Assembly (NCBI GenBank): GCA_946479395.1
Contig: CAMLFV010000098.1
Coordinates: forward strand, 1-10,058
From: an uncultured Flavobacterium sp.
GTDB lineage: Bacteria; Bacteroidota; Bacteroidia; Flavobacteriales; Flavobacteriaceae
Direction of reading: 5' to 3'
Length of the DNA: 10,058 bases
The notes under the pieces are model-generated. The model was given only the letters and a program-made list of their open reading frames with translations, was not told the DNA's origin and did no database searches. Each line of letters opens with the position of its first letter. Position 1 is the first letter of the stretch. The position numbers were made by a program, and so were the translations under genes. Below are positions 7,901 to 10,058 of the stretch, one piece after another.

Positions 7901-8415
7901 AAATTACAATTGAAAATTCAAATAAATTGCCAGTTGTTGGTAGTATAACGTATAATTTTTTACAAGATATTGATAAGGTAGCCAAAACCAACAATAAAGG
8001 ACAACCTTTTGTTATTCAGAAAGATTATTTTAAGGAAATTAATAACGAAAAAGTAATTGTTAGTACCTCCAAAGAATTGAAAATAGGAGATGAGGTTTGG
8101 ATACGATTAAAATTTTCTACAAAAGAAAACGCTTCGTATGTTCATATCAAAGACGATAGAGCTAGTACATTTGAACCATTTTTTGAGTTAAGTGGTATTA
8201 AATATGAAAATGATTTACGGTATTTTTATAAAGGAAATGACACTTCAACAAATTTCTTTATAGATTATTTACCAATAGGCGAATATAATTTATGGTATAA
8301 AGTAAAAGTAAATAATGTGGGAGTTTTTATAGATGGTTTAACCACAATGCAAAGTATGTACGCACCACAATATAAAGCACATTCGGAATCAAATAGTTTA
8401 GTTATCAAGAATTGA
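1921..8415 (+). CDS. Secreted alpha-2-macroglobulin family protein with thioester motif and inserted carboxypeptidase-regulatory/TonB-plug module
   Basis: A 2164-residue A2M-family protein, presumably an envelope protease trap. Residues 1-19 form a type I signal peptide (MKQLITLFLGLFSLISNAQ); there is no lipobox cysteine, so it is not the lipoprotein form known from E. coli YfhM. Order: helical region about 20-480; macroglobulin domains including MG2 with LYRPGQTIYFKG (590-601); bait-region-type A2M_N_2 domain about 975-1110 ending in VASMHDISAESML; Tyr-rich linker 1109-1182; carboxypeptidase-regulatory-like domain about 1199-1270; SusC/RagA-type plug about 1300-1400; MG7-like segment from MIRKNLKETAFF (1407-1418) through PESLTEWKF; thioester CTEQ with Cys1637 and Gln1640; alpha/alpha toroid including GGFGWF (1734-1739); C-terminal receptor-binding-like domain to 2164. 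The frame extends upstream to a TTG at 1891, but that codon is in the terminator T-run, and ATG 1921 gives a proper signal peptide. No pbpC-like partner is adjacent. TGA stop at 8413. Confidence 0.93.
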   Translation: MKQLITLFLGLFSLISNAQSYEIQWKDVYQSELNKHYKTANSQVEKIYHKAVSENNSREIIKTFFYRNKLKGYIEINDSNDIFKDIDKEIKSLNQPYKSILQTYKAQLLTEYFSKNEYLINELDKVKEPYSKYNIENWRSVDFINEIDNIYSEVFKNEELLKKSTEFLGELIQKEESAEIKNYKAYELLCFEWISIFEKRARQNNISVVVHLKASEVLDFTTNFTTYKFPEPFSKVLGIYQDLELHYEKENDFLKLDQIKLKRYQNFSEALNLSFDIKDQLLSNIFETVKTRKFKSKVIVEKVNLWYNYGLKNQKSSTFPNAKTAWAKTVEYILSLKDFELTTAESIYIKDVYNTITDKKTETNLPKYLLKNTVDKGFIRLANTDTLFTRFYKVESIHVLNSLKNDSLKKEYVLKHELAYEKITASLNKEVDHFEKEYEFLIDGIDKGNYLALTSPNKEFHFKQKFYNFHDVIVTDVVLFYKAEAKSIDFYFLDRKTGKAFINHKIKINGKNYRTNEFGIVSIKKSKKITKEEQIKQTEFLVQFQDEDFLFEEVCDFDEEELIYNYQNKSYRYVEEDEEVKMNFFTDRKLYRPGQTIYFKGVFATINHIKQIKKIVPNKRLQVVATDDNGVEFYKKEFVTNAYGSFADSISILKKANISKVNITYDQPTDLTKEEKLFWKKYTNTSGGITLHVEEYKRPTFSVSLNNFEENVSYGQEVILTGKVLSYAKAPISNAKINAKIDLTEYATQQDFYASSKTWQIIETTTDTAGNFSLKFSIKSVSKDSLVYQPIHDYRIAINVKDASGEAQTTYTELKVNHNDLILNFPDYKKFSIDSDLKLYLKSTNANGAFKPVSGVLKIIHNEYNNDYVKKRLWQAPAEQNIPIEEFKKHFPNEKYKPNKDKLEIEVYSEKINITVDEPFVIEKPDWLLAGNYNVEFIADDSFKAEKIYSNFSVVDPNALPDDNQVVALSLSDNAVKNNELTLKVNAVFNDVLVFVQVQQNNDILPTTTFISKKGFSEIKLPLKDQNTNQIFVKYYYVYDNRAYENVIENEYFARKTKLANAEVIHLKNRLIPNTKEQILLKITNEGQKPFVGEMVASMHDISAESMLNNYYDSNIWNFYTGYFSYSDEFSELYYDGEINSKHLPNYNWSTILDQKLLINYPQINTFGYSLYDDYYVRKRYYDNIKSSIIFTEPKPGLLQLYGSVYTQDGDPIPGATVMLEGSNQGTDTDEEGNFMLFVSPQDILQVMFSGFKSVKFIAEDFKGRIVLMEDDSFFLNDVVIDTYRTSVPTLSDLRPIYDSKQNITKENIQAIINETIVEFNFSEKDNSTTVVLRGVGSINNAVEPMYVVDGIPVSAERFRSLAFSDINNISVLKDSGATAIYGNRGANGVILITTKKGDLTDMTDVMIRKNLKETAFFKPFIYLNKNNLYEINYTVPESLTEWKFRALTHNKNAEVSYLETSIFTQKDVTIQPNMPRFLREGDQAVLRARVSNVSDQMQSGKVLIQFKNALTEENLDNIILSESLQDVQIPPNASTFVEWNIKVPDNLQGLQYVVSIKTAEYSDGEQAIIPILSKKQFVSENLPVWQLGNTTKKYQLSALDNATDKTNVNYSIQLSSNDSWYVLNKLPYLLNYPHECTEQLASKYFANQLALKILNENKEIQKIFQDWASTDNTKWDNDVRLKEIIENESPWLKELLSTKERKQKLANFFYKDVLQKSSSDLIQKIISRQNENGGFGWFSKENDDFLVTLQVLQTFKQLNELNVDWNQAEYNQTINSAILYLDAILFKENDVKSVSVEKWVDYMYLRTYFKPQVPVANNLVEKWNKILEILEKDWLEADVTCKSKAAIIFKNEGNTDLANKIIKQLNESAITDESLGMYWKTTSNAISFWSTPAEEQSYAIEAFKKNNQENTKLLSLKSRLLNQSNYDSFGSTKATVNSIYAYLLGNEKADEKSTIYISDKQNKSIDTENKNLEEYGIYDINFSKDAITSNLKEITIENSNKLPVVGSITYNFLQDIDKVAKTNNKGQPFVIQKDYFKEINNEKVIVSTSKELKIGDEVWIRLKFSTKENASYVHIKDDRASTFEPFFELSGIKYENDLRYFYKGNDTSTNFFIDYLPIGEYNLWYKVKVNNVGVFIDGLTTMQSMYAPQYKAHSESNSLVIKN
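5515..6120 (+). other. Inserted module inside the A2M gene: CarboxypepD_reg-like domain plus orphan SusC/RagA plug domain
   Basis: This stretch encodes residues about 1199-1400 of the A2M protein. The first part matches the carboxypeptidase-regulatory-like beta-sandwich found at the N-terminus of SusC-type receptors: a Gly-Ser-Val strand, GDPIPGATVMLEG (1210-1222), a TDTDEEGNF turn, then a strand ending before LNDVVID. The second part matches the receptor plug: VVLRGVGSINN (1331-1341), MYVVDGIPV, and the SusC/RagA signature VLKDSGATAIYGNRGANGV (1372-1390) ending in ILITTKKGD. No beta-barrel follows; the frame returns directly to the A2M motif MIRKNLKETAFF. The reading frame is intact on both sides, so this is a domain inserted in a working gene, not a broken receptor gene. 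Confidence 0.88.
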
Positions 8416-8457
8416 TTTTCTTATTTAGATATCTTAATCGTGAATTATTAATAAAAG

Positions 8458-8493
8458 AAAAAAGGTTTAACTTTTGTAGTTAAACCTTTTTTT
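8458..8493. terminator. Bidirectional intrinsic terminator between convergent genes
   Basis: A perfect 15-bp hairpin: arms 8458-8472 and 8478-8492, core GGTTTAACT / AGTTAAACC, loop TTTGT. The 3' arm runs into a T tract (8487-8493), which ends transcription of the A2M gene. The 5' side is A-rich (AAAAGAAAAAA), giving a U-rich tail on the opposite strand for the minus-strand gene that ends at 8530. It occupies most of the 114-base gap between the two stops and no other element is seen there. Confidence 0.9.
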
Positions 8494-8529
8494 ATTTCAC
8501 ACTTTATATAATTCAGTTAAGTGTTAGTT

Positions 8530-9147
8530 TTATTTAATCTGGGCTTTTTTCAATTCAAGCTCTTGTTTGTTTACTTTTAGTTTAAGTTCAGAAACCTTTG
8601 TTTCCATTTTAACTAATTTCGATTTCTCTTTAATTTCTTTTTCAAAATCCATTTTGTTTTTCAACTTTTTACGCTCAAATTCATTTTTAGACTGTTCTAA
8701 TTTGATTTCAGCTTTACGTAAATTGTTTTCGGCTTTTTTAAGGTTGCTTTCTGCTTTAGCAATATTTTTTTCTTTTTTAGCAGCTTGTTTCTCTGCTTTT
8801 ATTTTTTGCTTTTGCTCTTTTTCAAACTCCTTTTGTTTTTTTTGTGCAGCTTTAGCTTCTTTTTCTGCTTTTTTCTTTGCACGTTTAGCAGCATCTGCTT
8901 CTTGTTTTGCTAATTTTTCTTCTGCTTGTTGGCGGGCTTTTTCTGCCTTTAAAATTTCTGCTTCGTAATTAGTTGCAGTTGTAATAGCAGTTCCAGTTGC
9001 GGTAGCAGTAGCAGTAGCGCCAATAGCAGCAGCCGGTAAAGTATTAAGGGTATCGTTAGCAACCGTTTGCGTGGTTGCGTTTACTTGTGCCTGAGTTGTA
9101 AAATTTATGCCCAATACAACACAAGTGAATAAAACAACTTTTTTCAT
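8530..9147 (-). CDS. Secreted Ala/Lys/Glu-rich coiled-coil protein of unknown function
   Basis: A 205-residue protein I cannot assign to a named family. Residues 1-21 form a signal peptide (MKKVVLFTCVVLGINFTTQAQ, Ala-Gln type end common in Flavobacteria). A Thr/Ala-rich linker follows (about 22-60, with an alternating Ala-Thr run at 43-51), then a single long charged helix from 61 to the end, dominated by Ala, Lys and Glu. Residues 132-159 show clear heptads (AESNLKK, AENNLRK, AEIKLEQ, SKNEFER), so a coiled coil is expected; the earlier part resembles the TolA-type low-complexity helix. The frame continues upstream to an ATG at 9195, but starting at 9147 puts the signal peptide at the N-terminus. 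It lies 61 bases after rodA on the same strand and may share its transcript. Location is probably periplasm or cell surface. A structural or cell-wall-associated role is only inference. Confidence 0.8.
   Translation of the reverse strand: MKKVVLFTCVVLGINFTTQAQVNATTQTVANDTLNTLPAAAIGATATATATGTAITTATNYEAEILKAEKARQQAEEKLAKQEADAAKRAKKKAEKEAKAAQKKQKEFEKEQKQKIKAEKQAAKKEKNIAKAESNLKKAENNLRKAEIKLEQSKNEFERKKLKNKMDFEKEIKEKSKLVKMETKVSELKLKVNKQELELKKAQIK
9002..9018. repeat. GTAGCA hexanucleotide microrepeat in the coiled-coil gene
   Basis: Nearly three tandem copies of GTAGCA, followed by related GCAGCAG sequence to about 9033. On the coding (minus) strand it writes the alternating Thr-Ala linker of the secreted coiled-coil protein. 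The unit is six bases, so gain or loss of a copy would change linker length without shifting the frame. Confidence 0.6.
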
Positions 9148-9208
9148 CTTGTAAATATTTTTTGTAAAATTAAAAATTTTATTCTGATTAGACAAAATGT
9201 ATGCCAGC

Positions 9209-10058
9209 TTACCATTCGTTTACTTTATTGGCATCTAACTTTAAAAAGATGAACAATAAAAGGGTAAAGGCAATTAAACTTGATCCACCATAAGAGAAAA
9301 ATGGTAACGGGACCCCGATGGTAGGGAAGATTCCGATAAGCATGGATACATTTACAAAAAAGTGCATAAACAGAATGGCGGCTACGCAGTAGCCATAAAT
9401 TCGGGCGAAATTATTTTTTTGTTTTTCAGATAAATAAACAATTCGTAACACTAATGTGATAAAGCAGGCAATTACGACTATTGATCCCGCAAAACCCCAT
9501 TCTTCGCCTACGGTTGTAAAAATATAATCGGTATGTTGTTCAGGTACAAACCCGCCTTTTGTTTGTGTTCCTTCTAAAAATCCTTTGCCGATCCATCCGC
9601 CGGAACCAATGGCAATCATTGACTGATTTAAATTGTAGCCTTCTTTCTTCATGTTAACATCATCACCCAACAATACATTAATACGATCTTTTTGATGAGA
9701 TTCTAAAACATTATCAAAATCATAATCAACAGAAAATACAAAACCACTCATGATTACTGCTAAAATAGCATAGATAAAAGGATTTCGGCTAATGGTTTTG
9801 TTATAGAAAAAATGTACAACGCAACCTGCAACTATTAAAAGTATAAGAAAAACAGGCTGAATGATTAACGCTAAAATGAACAACAGTATGGCTAAAAAGC
9901 CTGTCCATAAATACCAGCCTGGGAAACCTTCGCGATATAACACCAAAAATAAAACAGCAAAAATCATTGCCGAACCGGCATCGGGTTGCAGCATGATAAA
10001 AGCAACGGGTAAGAAAATGATTCCCATTGCAATGGCTTGTTCTTTTAGTGTTTGAAAG
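9209..10058 (-). CDS. rodA: Rod-shape-determining protein RodA, SEDS peptidoglycan glycosyltransferase (5' end outside window)
   Basis: The C-terminal 282 residues of a SEDS-family integral membrane protein; the frame is open to the right edge, so the start lies outside. RodA polymerises glycan strands from lipid II during cell elongation, together with a class B PBP (PBP2) and MreC/MreD. Counting from the Met codon at 10027, the conserved blocks are: LQPDAGSAMIF (13-23), the GYNLNQSMIAIGSGG loop (130-144), GKGFLEGTQ (147-155), the PEQHTDYIF block (162-170) with Asp167 at the position of the catalytic aspartate of RodA, GEEWGF, and PLPFFSYGGSS (240-250). About seven or eight hydrophobic membrane segments are visible. 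The GYNLNQS and EGTQTKGGF wording fits RodA rather than FtsW. That Met is internal, since codons before it are in frame and similar to RodA. The coiled-coil protein gene lies 61 bases downstream. Confidence 0.94.
   Translation of the reverse strand, partial: FQTLKEQAIAMGIIFLPVAFIMLQPDAGSAMIFAVLFLVLYREGFPGWYLWTGFLAILLFILALIIQPVFLILLIVAGCVVHFFYNKTISRNPFIYAILAVIMSGFVFSVDYDFDNVLESHQKDRINVLLGDDVNMKKEGYNLNQSMIAIGSGGWIGKGFLEGTQTKGGFVPEQHTDYIFTTVGEEWGFAGSIVVIACFITLVLRIVYLSEKQKNNFARIYGYCVAAILFMHFFVNVSMLIGIFPTIGVPLPFFSYGGSSLIAFTLLLFIFLKLDANKVNEW

Noticed and set aside
8567..8968. Plus-strand open frame rich in Phe, Ser and Ala
   Set aside because: It is the antisense of the Lys/Ala/Glu-rich helix; the low-complexity codons simply leave the opposite strand free of stops.
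9148..9195. N-terminal extension of the coiled-coil protein from the ATG at 9195
   Set aside because: The extra 16 residues are polar and precede a complete signal peptide, which would then be internal.
9148..9208. Promoter for the coiled-coil gene (TACATTTTG resembling TAnnTTTG)
   Set aside because: The box has one extra base and no TTG lies at the expected distance upstream.
9861..10055. Plus-strand open frame opposite rodA
   Set aside because: The rodA motifs on the minus strand explain the region; the forward frame has no features of its own.

Overview
The window looks like chromosomal DNA from a member of the Bacteroidota, most likely a Flavobacteriaceae-type organism. It is AT-rich, start codons lack clear Shine-Dalgarno sequences, and it carries a carboxypeptidase-regulatory-like domain followed by a SusC/RagA-type plug signature, a combination typical of that phylum. 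The assignment is by recognition of families, not by a database search.

Left part (1-1861, + strand): the 3' end of a DUF1684 protein gene, a short TatD-family metal-dependent hydrolase gene three bases after it, and tcdA, which encodes the enzyme that cyclises t6A in tRNA. They are closely spaced and co-oriented, and a strong intrinsic terminator follows immediately (1862-1892).

Centre (1921-8415, + strand): one very large gene for a secreted alpha-2-macroglobulin (A2M) family protein of 2164 residues. It has a type I signal peptide, a helical N-terminal region, the MG2 segment, a bait-region-type domain, the MG7-like segment and an alpha/alpha toroid domain with a complete Cys-Thr-Glu-Gln thioester motif. 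Between the bait-region-type domain and the MG7-like segment lies an extra stretch of about 200 residues: a carboxypeptidase-regulatory-like beta-sandwich plus an isolated SusC/RagA-type TonB plug domain with no beta-barrel. This is the most unusual object in the window.

Right part (8416-10058): a 15-bp perfect hairpin with A and T tracts separates the A2M gene from two convergent minus-strand genes. These are a small secreted Ala/Lys/Glu-rich coiled-coil protein of unknown function and, upstream of it, the C-terminal two thirds of rodA, the SEDS peptidoglycan glycosyltransferase, which runs off the right edge.

The large protein and the two minus-strand proteins all act at or beyond the inner membrane (envelope defence, cell-wall elongation, a periplasmic or surface coiled coil), while the left cluster is cytoplasmic housekeeping apart from the DUF1684 protein, whose location cannot be judged here. 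No RNA genes, insertion sequences, CRISPR arrays or phage genes were seen, and no gene-free stretch exceeds 300 bases.
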